Shown piece after piece: positions 1 to 13,525 of a DNA stretch of 64,000 nt (the first letter of the stretch is position 1; the number at the start of each line of letters is the position of its first letter). The position numbers and the translations under genes were made by a program. The DNA lies in contig NC_063155.1 in NCBI RefSeq assembly GCF_020921035.1, forward strand, positions 9,781,001-9,845,000, given 5' to 3'. A model generated the notes under the pieces. The model ran no database searches. It saw nothing but the letters and a program-made list of their open reading frames with translations, and was not told where the DNA came from. The DNA comes from Rhodamnia argentea. Taxonomy: Eukaryota; Streptophyta; Magnoliopsida; Myrtales; Myrtaceae.

Positions 1-791
1 TATAATTGCATTTTCTAATCACTTTTTTTTTTTTTTTTGGCTTTTTCACTTCCCTATCAGTGTCAATTTTTCACGAGAGGGGTCCAAATAGACACCCACT
101 CCAAACACTATTTTAATCAACTTTCCATATCAAAAAATGACAAAAGCTGAGTCATCATCTGCCCCACCCACCACCACCAAAATTATTCTAAATATTTCTT
201 TGCTCTTCTCATATGAAATTTAAAGTTATTGCCTCGTTTTGCATATCGATCCGTACTTTTCTACTTGCTTATGTACGAAACTTTTGAATGCTTAACGCGA
301 ATGTGACATAGGAAGACTTGGACATATTTGTGCCGAAACCATATCACGATCGATCATTTCTTTGTGGGAAAAATTCGCGAACTGATGAAGTTTGGCACGT
401 CAATGAGGATGAGAAAATGACCCGAGATGTCCCGTCAAACACAATGCACTCGTAGAGAAGCACGATAGAGCTGCTTTGGAGCTCAATCCGAGTCGGTAAG
501 GCGAGCGATAGTTTTTCAATTCCGATAAGCTCATTTGAAAGGGGAAAAAAATTGGAGTCGTGCCAAACACTATGTCCCTGTATTAGAAGGGAGGGAAATA
601 AAATAAACCCAAATTGCCTTAAGAAAAGGTAATAAAATGGAGTGGGGACCCCAGTGATTTTATGGGGCTGCTCATGTTTGGCCAATCGCAATCGTGCTTC
701 ATGGATCGAGACGTATTAGTGGGATGGAGGTGACCGCGTTATTCTTTTTGGGGTGTGATGGATTTGGATTTGAATCCACACCCTCTATCTA
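1..791. other. AT-rich intergenic stretch, no gene seen
   Basis: No ORF here shows a recognisable domain, and the open frames lack codon structure. It contains a T-run near 23-38 and generic AT-rich plant intergenic sequence. It could be flanking sequence of a gene to the left of the window, which cannot be judged from here. Confidence 0.6.
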
Positions 792-1043
792 TTTCGCAAA
801 ATATAAATGATATAAAAAATATTTTTCAAAAAATAATCGTTTATATCGCTTACAAAGATAAATGTATAAAAAATATTTTCTTCATTTACACAAATATTTA
901 GACATAAATTGTTGTTTTCGAAAAAAAAACAAAGACATAAATCGTTGTCTGTAATGAAAATATATTGCAATGATTAATTATTTCAAGCAGTTCATGTGAT
1001 CATTTTTAGAAAAATATTCTTCAAAATACTGATTTTTCGCGAA
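792..1043. mobile_element. Small TIR element (MITE-like), family 1 copy A
   Basis: The segment begins with TTTCGCAAAATATAAATGA and ends with TGATTTTTCGCGAAAC, so its ends are imperfect inverted repeats. The interior is non-coding and AT-rich. The same layout and interior words (for example CGCTTACAAA and AAATATTTAGACA) recur at about 6164, 15519 and 19111. Short size, inverted ends and no coding capacity fit a miniature inverted-repeat element. The superfamily is unclear because no clean target duplication is visible. Confidence 0.55.
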
Positions 1044-1128
1044 ACAAGTGAATCACTAATGACAATGTTTGACACACTGATCATAGCATTAATGATGGGT
1101 CCTCCAGTGATACATACCACTATACCAA

Positions 1129-1493
1129 TGTTAGGATCGGCATACAATCGTAGCGAAGTAAAACGAGCGAAAAAGAGAAAATTAAAACACGAGATTTTAT
1201 CTTGATTCACCCTTAAACTAGGGCTACATTTAGCAGAGAATTCCACTATAATTAGCACCCCACACCTCTCGTTACATCACTCGGTTACAAGCAAAAAAGA
1301 GTGTATATATATATATCAGTAATTAATCATGAGCCCAAGCACAAACTACTAATAAAAAATTACGGGCTTAAATCATAAATGCTCTTTGGTATCCAAGGGA
1401 TGCTGCCCCTTAAGACCCCTGTTTCGACAGCTCAACGTGTAGCAAAACCTACGTGCTTTCCTGCAGCAAGAAAATATGAACCATGCCCCAACA
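1129..1493 (-). repeat. 3' LTR of the copia element
   Basis: This 365-base LTR runs TGTTAGGATC to CCCCAACA on the plus strand. It is clearly the partner of the repeat at 5172-5552, but the two differ by many substitutions and several indels, so the insertion is old. The minus-strand sequence just inside it (AAGTGGGTAAA before TGTTGGGG) is a plausible polypurine tract. Confidence 0.9.
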
Positions 1494-1640
1494 TTTACCC
1501 ACTTGGTGAATACTTCTCATACTTCTTTAGACTCAACTCTGTTGCACGTCATTCATACTTATCTACGATCATTGCTTTAGTAAAAAAATCTACACTATCC
1601 ACATGTGTGTCAACTTTCTCTAGCACTACAACTTTCTATT

Positions 1641-2538
1641 CTACTTTCTCTCGGATGAAGTGATATTGTATGTCAATATGCTTTGTTCTTGCATGAAAAG
1701 CAGAATTTTAGCACTCTGGCTATTACACTCATTATTCACTCCTCTTTTTGTAAAACCAAGCTCTTTACACAATCTGCTCATCCATATTACTTTCTTAGCA
1801 GCATGAGTAAGAGCCATGTACTCCTTCAACACAATTTCAACATATTTCTTCCGATTGAGCCACAACTTCCCATTCTCACACTCCCTTTTTATCTATATTC
1901 CCAAGATGAAATTTGCTGGGCCTAGACCTTTCATCTCAAACTGTTTTGCCAACAATCTATTCACAGTGCTAATCATTCTCATATTATTCCCAACTAGTAG
2001 CATGTCATCAACATATAAGGTTAAAATAACAAAATCATCATCTAAGCTCTTTACATAGACATAATCAGCATCACAAGGAACAAAGTCAAGCTTCAAGGCA
2101 TAGGAGTTTCGCTTCCGGTACCACATTCTTGGAGATTGTTTCAAGCCATACAAAGACTTGTTCAGCTTGCAAACAAAATTTTCTTTTCCTTTGACCACAA
2201 ACTCATCTAGTTGCTTCATGTAAATATACTCCTTCAAGTTACCATGTAGGAAAATTGTTTTTAGATCGAGCTACTTTACCTCCGGATTTTATGCGGTTGC
2301 TATAGATAAAACAAGTCTTATAGAATTTAATTTAGCAATATGAGAAAAAATCTCACCATGATCGACTCCCTCTATCTGCGAGTACCCATTTCGCAACCAA
2401 ACGAGCTTTGTATTGTTCTATATCTCCATCTCCATCTGCACACATCTTCTTCTTGAATACCCACTTATAATCAATTGCCTTCCGATCTGCGAGTAGTTTT
2501 ACTAAATTCCATGTTATGTTTTTATCTGATGAGTCCAT
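1641..2538 (-). pseudogene. copia reverse transcriptase / RNase H remnant
   Basis: The pieces run from high to low coordinates. The RT start contains a WVFKKK-like motif (about 2460). A block at 1893-2237 carries SLYGLKQSPRMWY and the catalytic YVDDM motif. The 1641-1865 piece has the RNase H segment EYMALTHAAK followed by SQSA. Frames change between the pieces and several dozen expected residues between RT and RNase H are missing. Known family role: copying element RNA into DNA. This copy is broken. Confidence 0.85.
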
Positions 2539-2592
2539 CCATGTTCCGTTTTTATCTTATGAGTTCATCTCATCTTTCATAGCTTTTTCCCA

Positions 2593-3855
2593 CTATTTGG
2601 ATTCTTTTGCGCTCCTTGCTTCCTTAACAGTATTTGGATCACCACCTGGAATAGTCAGAACACAATTTTCATTCTTGGTAAATAATGTATAACTCTCGGG
2701 TGGTCTTTTACGTCGTGTGAACCTCTTTAAGGCCGGTTTAGGTGGTGCTTCAACTTCAAACTCGATATCGGAATCTACAATATCATCTTCCATATCGGGC
2801 TCATCGCCTTCGGAATCTGAATTTTCTATTTTAGGTTATGTAGCCTCTGCTTCTCCCCGTAAACCAACATCTAACTCAACCGTATGAGGTTCTTCGGGAG
2901 CTTGTGAAACAATATGATTTATCGTTGATTCTCTGAACACCACATCCCCGTTGTAGATAATACGTTTAGTATCGGAATTCCACAACTTATATCCTTTAAT
3001 ACCATCATTGTACCCAATGAAGATGTACTTCTCCGATTTGCTCTCAAGCTTATTCCTCTTTTCCTTTGGCATGTGCACATGTACTTTATAGCCAAACACT
3101 CTCACATAGGAAATGTTTGGCTTCTTCTAGAATAGTGCCTCAAACGATGTCTGATCCTTCAAAACCGATGTGGGAGAACTATTCTTCAGATAACACGCAG
3201 TAGCCACTGCTTTCATCCAAAATTCAACCGCTAAACCTACACCACTCCTTCTTCTTGAATAGTGCCTCAAACGATGTCTGATCCCTCAAAACCGATATGG
3301 GAGAACTATTCTTCAAATAACACGCAGCAACCATTGCTTTCACCCAAAATTCAACCGTTAAACCCGCACCACTCTTTGGACCAAAAAAAAAAAAAAACCT
3401 GCACCACTCCTCCATTGTTAGTCCGCAAAACTTCAATCTTTCTATCAAACTGATTTTCCACCAAAGCTTTTAATTCACAAAATTTTTCAAACACGTCATC
3501 TTTTCTCTCTAAGAAATATATCCACACATGTCCGGAAAAGTCATCAGTAAAAGAAACATAATACCTTGATTTTTCAAATGATGCTATAGGTATAGGACCG
3601 AAGACGTCACTGTGGATTAAATCCAAAATCCCTTTCGCTCTCCCTCCTACGAATTTAAAAGACACCGATTCTATTTCCCATGTAGGCAATGTTCACAAAT
3701 CCGAAACCCATAGAATAGCTTGAGATTCCATCCACAATCTTCTTTGAAGTAAGGGTCACCGATCCTTTCTTACCGATATGACCCAATCTTCGATGCCACA
3801 GCATCGCGGGATCTTCTTCCACCTGCTCCGTGAGATAGCTCTCACCACTAATCAC
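2593..3855 (-). pseudogene. copia integrase remnant with core deletion and tandem duplication
   Basis: The GAG-pre-integrase motif LWHRRLGH sits near 3800. The integrase start with HSDVFGP and FTDDFSGHVWIYFL lies at 3400-3680, followed by LRTNNGG. The sequence then jumps to ACYLKNSSP and VRVFGYKVHVHMPKEKRNKL (2836-3105). The central part of the core, which should carry the catalytic glutamate and a GVAER-type motif, is absent. At the joint there is a 127-base tandem duplication and an A-run. The enzyme cannot be functional. Confidence 0.82.
3121..3374. repeat. 127-bp tandem duplication inside copia integrase
   Basis: Unit 1 starts with CTTCTTCTAGAATAGTGCC at 3121 and unit 2 with CTTCTTCTTGAATAGTGCC at 3248. 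Both end in CACCACTC. A run of about 16 A follows (about 3384-3399), and then a third CACCACTC. The two units differ at about ten positions, so the duplication is not recent. Confidence 0.85.
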
Positions 3856-3873
3856 TAAACTTCCCAGTAATTT

Positions 3874-4308
3874 TCACAGTTTTCCTTTTTGTTCCCCTCT
3901 GGCAATCACCATAAATTCACGAGTTAGCTTGTATGAATACTTGTTGCTGGTGAAAATAATGCCAACGTCTGCCATAGTTCCCACGTAAATAAGATTCTTA
4001 GTAAGACTAGGAATATGCATCACATATGGAAGATTCTTGACTATCTCATCTTTCATCTTTAGCTTCACCTTTCTGCGACCGATAATATCAAGCACCATAT
4101 CATCGTCCATCCATATTGTACTTCCCCGATGTGACTCATAATAGCAAAACCAATCTTTGTAAGGCGTCATGTGGAAAGATGCTCCAGTATCAATTATCCA
4201 TGCATCGCATTGAGATGAGTTGCAAACTAGATACATGTCTCCCGTATCATTGTCATCATCCTTCTTTGTACTAGAAGATGATGTCTCATCTCGCTTCTCT
4301 GGACTCAT
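3874..4308 (-). pseudogene. copia aspartic protease remnant
   Basis: The minus-strand frame encodes WIIDTGASFHMTP, the active-site signature of a copia protease, followed by conserved downstream protease-linker sequence. The known role is polyprotein cleavage. It is an open fragment in an element that is otherwise broken. Confidence 0.85.
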
Positions 4309-4309
4309 A

Positions 4310-5110
4310 CTTTTGCTTCTGCAATCCTTCTTTAAGTGTCCAGCTTTTCCACACTTCCAACACTTTATTTCGGATCAATCTCGGCTTTTAGATCTTTTTC
4401 TAGACTTATTCTTGACACAAAATCTGGATTTAGATCGTTCGCTACTTCTTCCTCTTACGAAAAGAGCCTAATTCGTTGCATTATCGGAATCCGCTTTCCT
4501 CATCTCCTCGGACAATAAAACGGATACAATGTTCTTAAAGGACAGCGCACTAACACCAATATCGATCAAAACAATTATATGTTCCCATGAGGTCGGCAGT
4601 GAACACGGCAAAATACATGCTTTATCTTCCTCATCCATATTAACATCAATAGACGCAAGCTCCCCACAGATAGTATTAAACTCGTTTAAGTGTGCGAAAA
4701 AAAAAAATCACATTCACTTATCCCAAGATTGTACGGTCGCTTCCGCAAAATAACCCGTTCACGAGCGACTTGCTCTGGTAAAGGCTACCAAGCTTGGTCC
4801 AGAGATCCTTCACCGTCTTCTCAGAGGTTACGTTTACTAAAACGTTATCAGTGAAACATAGCCAGATTAGGCCTCCGCGCCTTTTGATCGTTGCTAATCC
4901 ATGTCTTCAATCGATTTGATGCAAACGCAATCTCCTCCTCCTTCGCCTTCTCCTTGGTAATCACCTCAGGTTTATATTATTCGATCACATATCATAGATC
5001 TCCGTCCACGAGCAAACCATTCATCTTCAATTTCCATAACTCGAAACACTTTCCTCCGAACTTTTGCACTTTAATTCGCGATTGACCAGCCGATATCTTC
5101 TCAAGATTCA
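4310..5110 (-). pseudogene. copia gag remnant with CCHC zinc knuckle
   Basis: The minus strand starts with a typical copia gag N-terminus (KFGGKCFELWKLKMNGLL), interrupted by in-frame stops. It ends with a CX2CX4HX4C zinc knuckle (CWKCGKAGHLKKDC, 4321-4362) preceded by an Arg/Ser/Lys-rich stretch. Stops and frameshifts between the two parts show decay. Confidence 0.75.
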
Positions 5111-5156
5111 ATTTTTTGGATCTCACTTCAACAAGAAAATCCCAACCTCAAACCTA

Positions 5157-5169
5157 GGCTCTGATACCA
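5157..5169 (-). other. Primer-binding site for initiator tRNA-Met
   Basis: On the minus strand the sequence TGGTATCAGAGCC lies two bases inside the 5' LTR. This is the standard complement of the 3' end of plant initiator tRNA-Met used by copia elements, and it fixes the direction of the element. Confidence 0.9.
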
Positions 5170-5171
5170 AA

Positions 5172-5552
5172 TGTTAGGATCAGCACACAATCGCAGCGAA
5201 GAAAAATAAGCAAGAAAGAGAAAATTGAGACATGAGATTTTATCCTGGTTCACCCTTAAACTAGGGTTACGTTCAGCAGAGTATTCCATTATAATTAGTA
5301 TCACGCACCTCTCATTACATTATTCAGTTACAAGTGGAAAAGAATATATATAGCAGTAGTTATTCATGAGCTCAAACCCAAACTACTAATGTAAAATTAC
5401 GAGGCTTAAATCATAAAGGCTCTCTGGTGTCTAGGGGGTGCTGCCCCCTTGAAACACCCACTAGAGCGGCTCTCCCAAACCCCAACTCGCTTAGCGTGAA
5501 GTGGGATTCACGCGCTTTCCTGTTGTAGGGGAGTAAGCACCATACCCCAACA
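5172..5552 (-). repeat. 5' LTR of the copia element
   Basis: This 381-base LTR is bounded by TGTTAGGATC and CCCCAACA on the plus strand. It is about 16 bases longer than its partner because of indels. It contains the usual promoter end and is next to the primer-binding site. Confidence 0.9.
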
Positions 5553-6163
5553 ACCAGCACATAAAGACTTGTCCCTACCGCCTTCAAAAGAAATTTCCAG
5601 TATTTCATGTTAATCCCCTCAATTTGAGAGTTAGGACTCTTGTCGAATTCCCGATATCCGCTCGATTCGTAGCTTCGGAGGGATGACGGCTTTTATACTT
5701 TGTTCAGTTATCATTCTAGTTTTTGTACTATTTCTCCAGCGACAATTGAAGTTTTCATGTCTAACTTATATTCAAAATATGCCGGGAATTGCCGATCAGC
5801 TGCAACAATTGATACGCGGAACATACACTTACAAACCCGTTTAAACGAACAGCACTTTTGATCCCTGAACTTTTGACAACAGTAGGAGACTTCATACAAT
5901 TGACAGAAGAGATTTTAAGTACGGTTTTCTCACATTTCCATTTCAAATATGACTAAAATGATTTATGCTGTTATACATGTCTTTGAAGTTAAACATAGGA
6001 ATGATCAATTAATAATTGCGTTTGATGAGATATCTTAATAAAATTTTAGACAGAATCGTAATGAAAGTAATTATAATATTTATTGAAAGGTAAAACCTGG
6101 ACATATCAACAAATATTGGTTGTTCCTAAAAGTGTGGAGACCAAAAAGTATAACTTAGTTTTA
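5553..6163. other. Intergenic, no gene seen
   Basis: No credible ORF, splice-linked exon or RNA gene was found. The sequence is AT-rich and unremarkable apart from flanking the copia element. Confidence 0.55.
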
Positions 6164-6403
6164 GGCTCCGTTTATTTTGCCAAAAATGAATAATTTGAAA
6201 TATATTTTTCCTAAAAATAATTGTTTGTATCACTTATAATGACGAATGAACGAAAAAACATTTTCATCGTCCATAAAAATGTTTAGATGGGAATTGTTTT
6301 CCATAATGAAATTATTTTTCATCGACTAATTGTTTCGGACATGCGAGCGATCATTTTTAAGATTTTTTTTTCAAATCATTTATTTTTTACGAAATAAATA
6401 GAG
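6164..6403. mobile_element. Small TIR element, family 1 copy B
   Basis: The copy starts GGCTCCGTTTATTTTGCC and ends with TTATTTTTTACGAAATAAA. Its interior words (TCACTTATAATGACGAATG, AAAATGTTTAGA) match copies A and D. The GGCTCCGTTT start resembles Tourist/PIF-type MITEs, but this is only suggestive. Confidence 0.5.
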
Positions 6404-7813
6404 TTTTAGAAGTTTATACTCGAATGCACCGTGTGTCAAGAATCGATGTTTACTCGGCAATTTTCATCGAATTTTGAATCAACGAATCTCCCACGTGTGA
6501 TACTAGTGTTCTTACCCTTTTAATCCATTTATCAGTGAGATCGTATGCCTATTGACGTAGAAAATAAAAAGTTGGAAGACCAATTTTTTGTCTCGAAATG
6601 AAATGGCTAAAAGCGCCAAGGAGCGATTCTAAGAAAGTGTGGTTTCGATGTCATTAATCAAAGGCGAAAAGTGGAAACCGTGGGGCGGTTGGTAACACCC
6701 ACCACCTTTCATTGACCCTTTTTTGGCCTTTGCACCATTAGCAAAAAAGCAGATGGTGGTCGCTCTCGCTGGCGTCCCGTCATAAGTTGTCGCTTGTATC
6801 ATCAGCTTTTCCTTACCTTGGATATCCAACCATTTTGAGGTGACTTCTATTAATGTCTGGGTTCCAACTGTTCAGGAAGTGGTCAAATTAAAGTCCATAG
6901 CCTCGGCCCGCAGTGGAAGGACCCTGTACCCAAGCCCGTTGGACTCGGCAGAAGTGGCCGGCCTGTTGCAGCGAGAGGTACTGTTGCGCAACTACGCCGC
7001 TCACCTAAGTGTGTCCCGGACCCCTTATGGAAGAATTGGACTTCTTGCGAGAGCCGGTTTATTCATCTCATCGCCGGCGATTCTTGGGAGTCTTCCAACC
7101 GTCACGTTTCATTACGATCACGTCGCGTTTGAAGATTCCTCGATTAGTTATACACCTAGAAAACATCCACCACTTTGCCCCTTGTGGCGTATGTTTGGTA
7201 AATCAATCCAACCCTTGGTCGTGTTTGAAGATTCCTCGATTAGTTATCCACTTAGAAAACATCAACCACCACTTTGCCCCTTGTGGCATATGTTTTGTAT
7301 ATCGATCCAACCCTTGATCCTATCACGCGTGAACCGTAAAACCGACCCATTACGTATTGTTTGATTTGAGAAGCATTTGAGAAAATTAAACGGCAGCCAA
7401 AACATCATCTTGCATTCCCACAAGGGAAGAAGGGTAATGCACCTCAAATTTTCTAAGGTATTGAAATCACAACTAGTCTGAGGTCGATCACGAGGTGATC
7501 TGGGCCAAAAGAGAGATTCTGGTCAGGGACCATGTGATAAGCCACATCAACACATGAAAGAACTGCTGCTGCTACATTGTCATGATTCAGAAAGTATGAT
7601 ACACAGAAACATGAAAGAAATTCAGCAACTATAATAACCTAAAATAATAGAGTAGGATCCACACATTTGGAGCACCACTAATTCTAACACCTTAATGCAA
7701 ACGAACATGGCCGTCGGGTAGCTGGAGAGACGAGAAATCACGCATATTGGCTATCAGAGATATATAAGGTTTTAATATGTGGCTGACAAACACCATCCAG
7801 GACATCACCTAGA
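6404..7813. other. Intergenic and 3' flank of the helicase gene
   Basis: A 174-codon open frame starts at 6840, but it opens with GTG, shows no family similarity and runs straight through a tandem duplication, so I do not call it a gene. The part close to 7813 is presumably the 3' untranslated region of the minus-strand helicase gene. Confidence 0.5.
7124..7318. repeat. Tandem duplication, unit about 96 bp
   Basis: Two adjacent units share GTTTGAAGATTCCTCGATTA (at 7127 and 7223) and TTTGCCCCTTGTGGC. The second is about three bases longer. The duplication preserves a reading frame by chance (about 96 = 3 x 32). Confidence 0.8.
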
Positions 7814-11228
<3,415 letters not shown>

Positions 11229-11307
11229 TCTGGCGATCGCCGGTGGAATGTTGAGGCCGGTGATCGGCGGAGACGAATTGGGGCAAAACTCGATCGCCTT
11301 CTGCTGC

Positions 11308-11331
11308 CTCTCTCTCTCTCTCTCTCTCTCT
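11308..11331. repeat. (CT)n microsatellite in helicase 5' leader
   Basis: About twelve CT dinucleotides sit about 80 bases upstream of the helicase start codon, in the probable 5' untranslated region or core promoter. Such CT/GA tracts are common in plant leaders. Confidence 0.8.
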
Positions 11332-11334
11332 GTG

Positions 11335-12592
11335 GCTCTGTTGATTCGATGCTCAAGGGCGAGCTAGGGTTTTCGTTTTGAGGTGGAAAAGGGGAGAAGC
11401 GGGCCATCGTTCTTAAGGAGATATTTTGATTTTTAAATGTGACGTCATCAACGCGCCGATTAACTTATGGACATACTTTAATTCTGACGTTATGTTGATG
11501 AGTTCTCCTATTCTTGGAGAGATTATTGCTTGCTCTAAGATCACCACGTTGCTAATAGGCATGCGACTCTGCTGTTAAAGGAATTGGGAGAGGGACGCTA
11601 GTATCATAGGTGCGGGGTTCTATTCCCGCTCCGTGAAAAAAAACAAAGGCTATTTATCGAATAATTTGATCTCGATCTGGACTCACATAATAATACAAGG
11701 TCTAATCCCTATTAGAGCTAGCTTTATCATATCAAATTGGGCCTAGTTACCATCGATCTCGCATGTTGGCTCCTTATACGGGATTGAAACTTGGTTGTGT
11801 TAACTTTTCATCTCAGATTGAAACTTAGTTGTGGCCGGTTGGCCGAACTATGAGTCCGAGATTAAAATCACTATAGTGCCAAGGATCCTCATAGAAATCG
11901 ATCTAGCATTTTGGCTTTCATCTTGGATTGAAACTTCATTGTGGTTCATTGGCCGAATTATGAGTCTGAGATTTAAATCGCCATGGCTTCAATGGTCCAA
12001 AGAGAAATCCATTGGAACCGGTAGATTGATTCTGTGTTCCCCTAGAGCTCGGTAAATGGTTTCTTTGGTATTTGATGCCGATCGATCATTGGAAGATCTT
12101 TCTGACAACTCGTCGAAATCATCAAAATTCCACTCCTCCAATTAAAATGTCGAGCAATTTTACGATGGCGGGAGACTCGGACGACGGAGAAGATATGAGG
12201 GGACGTTTCCGCTCGAATTTCTTCATTTGGGGAAGTAGAATATGTACATTTTCACGTGAGAATGACGGTAGATAAAATGGATATCAAATTTCTTTATTTC
12301 ACGAGTTTTTTCGATTGATTTATAGTAGACACACATTTGCAAGTCACTACTGTCGCGCTTCACAACATGGATTGAATCTATGCGTGGTGGATTCACAATT
12401 TCTCGCCTTGATTCACTTGGCTACATTCGCCCTTGCACCTACACAAAGTTTCGGTCTTTATCTACGATTAGGTCCTTTTTGAACTCTCCAAGGTTCATTT
12501 GCAACTCTCTCTTCTTCACTCTTAGCGTTTTTTCTCTTTTTCTTACTTACAGATTAGCCAACCATAGTCTCTCGGAAAAATTACCAAAATAG
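11335..12592. other. Intergenic; weak SINE-like patch and 110-bp tandem repeat
   Basis: No gene is seen. Near 11610-11640 the sequence GGGGTTCTATTCCC followed by an A-rich run resembles the B box and tail of a tRNA-derived SINE, but a convincing A box is missing. From 11806 two 110-base units (starts 11806 and 11916) repeat the words GATTGAAACTT and GGCCGAA.TATGAGT, and a partial third copy precedes them near 11783. Confidence 0.5.
11806..12025. repeat. 110-bp degenerate tandem repeat
   Basis: The words TTTCATCT..GATTGAAACTT recur 110 bases apart at 11806 and 11916. Identity is moderate with scattered substitutions. It is non-coding, and its function is unknown. Confidence 0.65.
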
Positions 12593-12960
12593 TCTTAAAT
12601 TGTGCCAATTTCGTTGTAAACCTTTTGTATTTGTGTTAATTTAATCCATTTGTCGGCCGGCGTGAACATGGCAAAATTTCATAATATTTTAATTTTCTAA
12701 ATTTTTTAAATATTTTAATTAGTTTTTCTTTTTTCTTTTTTTTTTCCTTCTTTCTTTTCTTTCTATTTGCGGTCGAGATCGTCGGAGGTCGCCGGCCACT
12801 TGGCGAGGGCAACCTCACTAACGCCTCACTGGCCGTGCACTTGCCCAGATATGGGCGAGGGATTCACATCCCTCACCTAGTGGCCAGTGCCCTCGCCGGC
12901 CACAAATAGAGAGAAAGAAGGAAGAAAAACATAAAAAATTAATTAAAAAAATTAATTAAA
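12593..12960. repeat. Foldback-type repeat with GC-rich palindromic core
   Basis: The left part (AATTGTGCCAATTTCGTTG, CCTTTTGTATTTGTG) is one arm of the inverted-repeat element found complete at about 18632. The right part is a separate palindrome: pyrimidine-rich TTTCTTTCTATTTG, then GCCGGCCACTTGGCGAGGGC, mirrored by GCCCTCGCCGGCCAC, then CAAATAGAGAGAAAGAAGG. The partner arm of the first element is absent, so this is a truncated or nested copy. Confidence 0.6.
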
Positions 12961-13275
12961 ATTTGAAGCTAGGAGGAGATGACTTGGTGGGAAAACATGG
13001 CATGTTTTCTCAGCGGCCCCTCCGCCGCCTCCCTGAATTTCTCGGAACTCATCATACACGCGAGCGACGCCACTTCCTCTGGGACCATCTCGAGGACTCC
13101 TTCCGGAAGGGTGCCACCGGAGGTTGTACGTGTAATTTCTCACTTTTCCGAGGTGGTTCCTACCTCACTCTCGCACGCGCCCCCACCCTCTGTTTCGCTC
13201 GTTCATTTTTCTCTGAGTACGCATTTCAGATCGCTCCTTCGCAAGCCAAGAACCCTAGATCCTTCCCTCGATCAC

Positions 13276-13525
13276 TTGGCGACGAAGAAGCACGAGGACC
13301 GTCGGATGCTCCAATCCGTGTACTCGATCATCGCCCTTGTGTTCGTGCTGGTCGCCTATATGGAGGCGTGCCGCGTCGCTGCCACCGTCGACATCTACCG
13401 CCTTATCCAGCACAACATTTCCAGCGTCCCCTTCGTGTCTCTCTTTGTCGGGCTCGAACACCATGCCTCGTCTCTTCATTATGTCGTGGAACTCTACGTC
13501 ACTATCGTTGGTCCCTGGACCCACT
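13276..13525 (+). pseudogene. Nicalin (BOS/ER membrane complex subunit) N-terminal fragment
   Basis: The frame reads a basic start, then MLQSVYSIIALVFVLVAYME (a signal/membrane segment), then VDIYRLIQHNISSVPF and HHASSLH, the conserved N-terminus of plant nicalin as I remember it. The expected ATG before ATKK is TTG here (13276). After about 75 residues the similarity fades and no later exons follow. Nicalin works in an ER membrane complex involved in multipass protein biogenesis. This looks like a first-exon relic left by duplication or transposition, not a working gene. The identification is by eye from a short stretch, so moderate confidence only. Confidence 0.5.

Larger units (their letters stand above)
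1129..5552 (-). mobile_element. Ty1/copia LTR retrotransposon, decayed
   Basis: Two directly repeated LTRs flank gag, protease, integrase and reverse transcriptase remnants read on the minus strand, in copia order (integrase before RT). Both LTRs start TGTT and end AACA in this orientation. A primer-binding site lies directly inside the right-hand (5') LTR. The flanks ACCAA (1124-1128) and ACCAG (5553-5557) look like a five-base target duplication with one mismatch. Many frameshifts and internal deletions in pol mean it cannot move on its own. The protein motifs fit the Tork/TNT1-like group, but the clade is inferred. Confidence 0.92.

Noticed and set aside
1129..5552. A functional retrotransposon
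   Set aside because: Core integrase is deleted, RT and RNase H are in different frames with missing parts, gag has stops, and the LTRs are strongly diverged.
6840..7364. 174-codon open frame
   Set aside because: It begins with GTG, runs through a tandem duplication whose unit happens to be a multiple of three, and has no similarity to known proteins.
11540..11650. A tRNA gene suggested by GGGGTTCTATTCCC
   Set aside because: No cloverleaf can be drawn and no A box is convincing. At best it is a SINE remnant.
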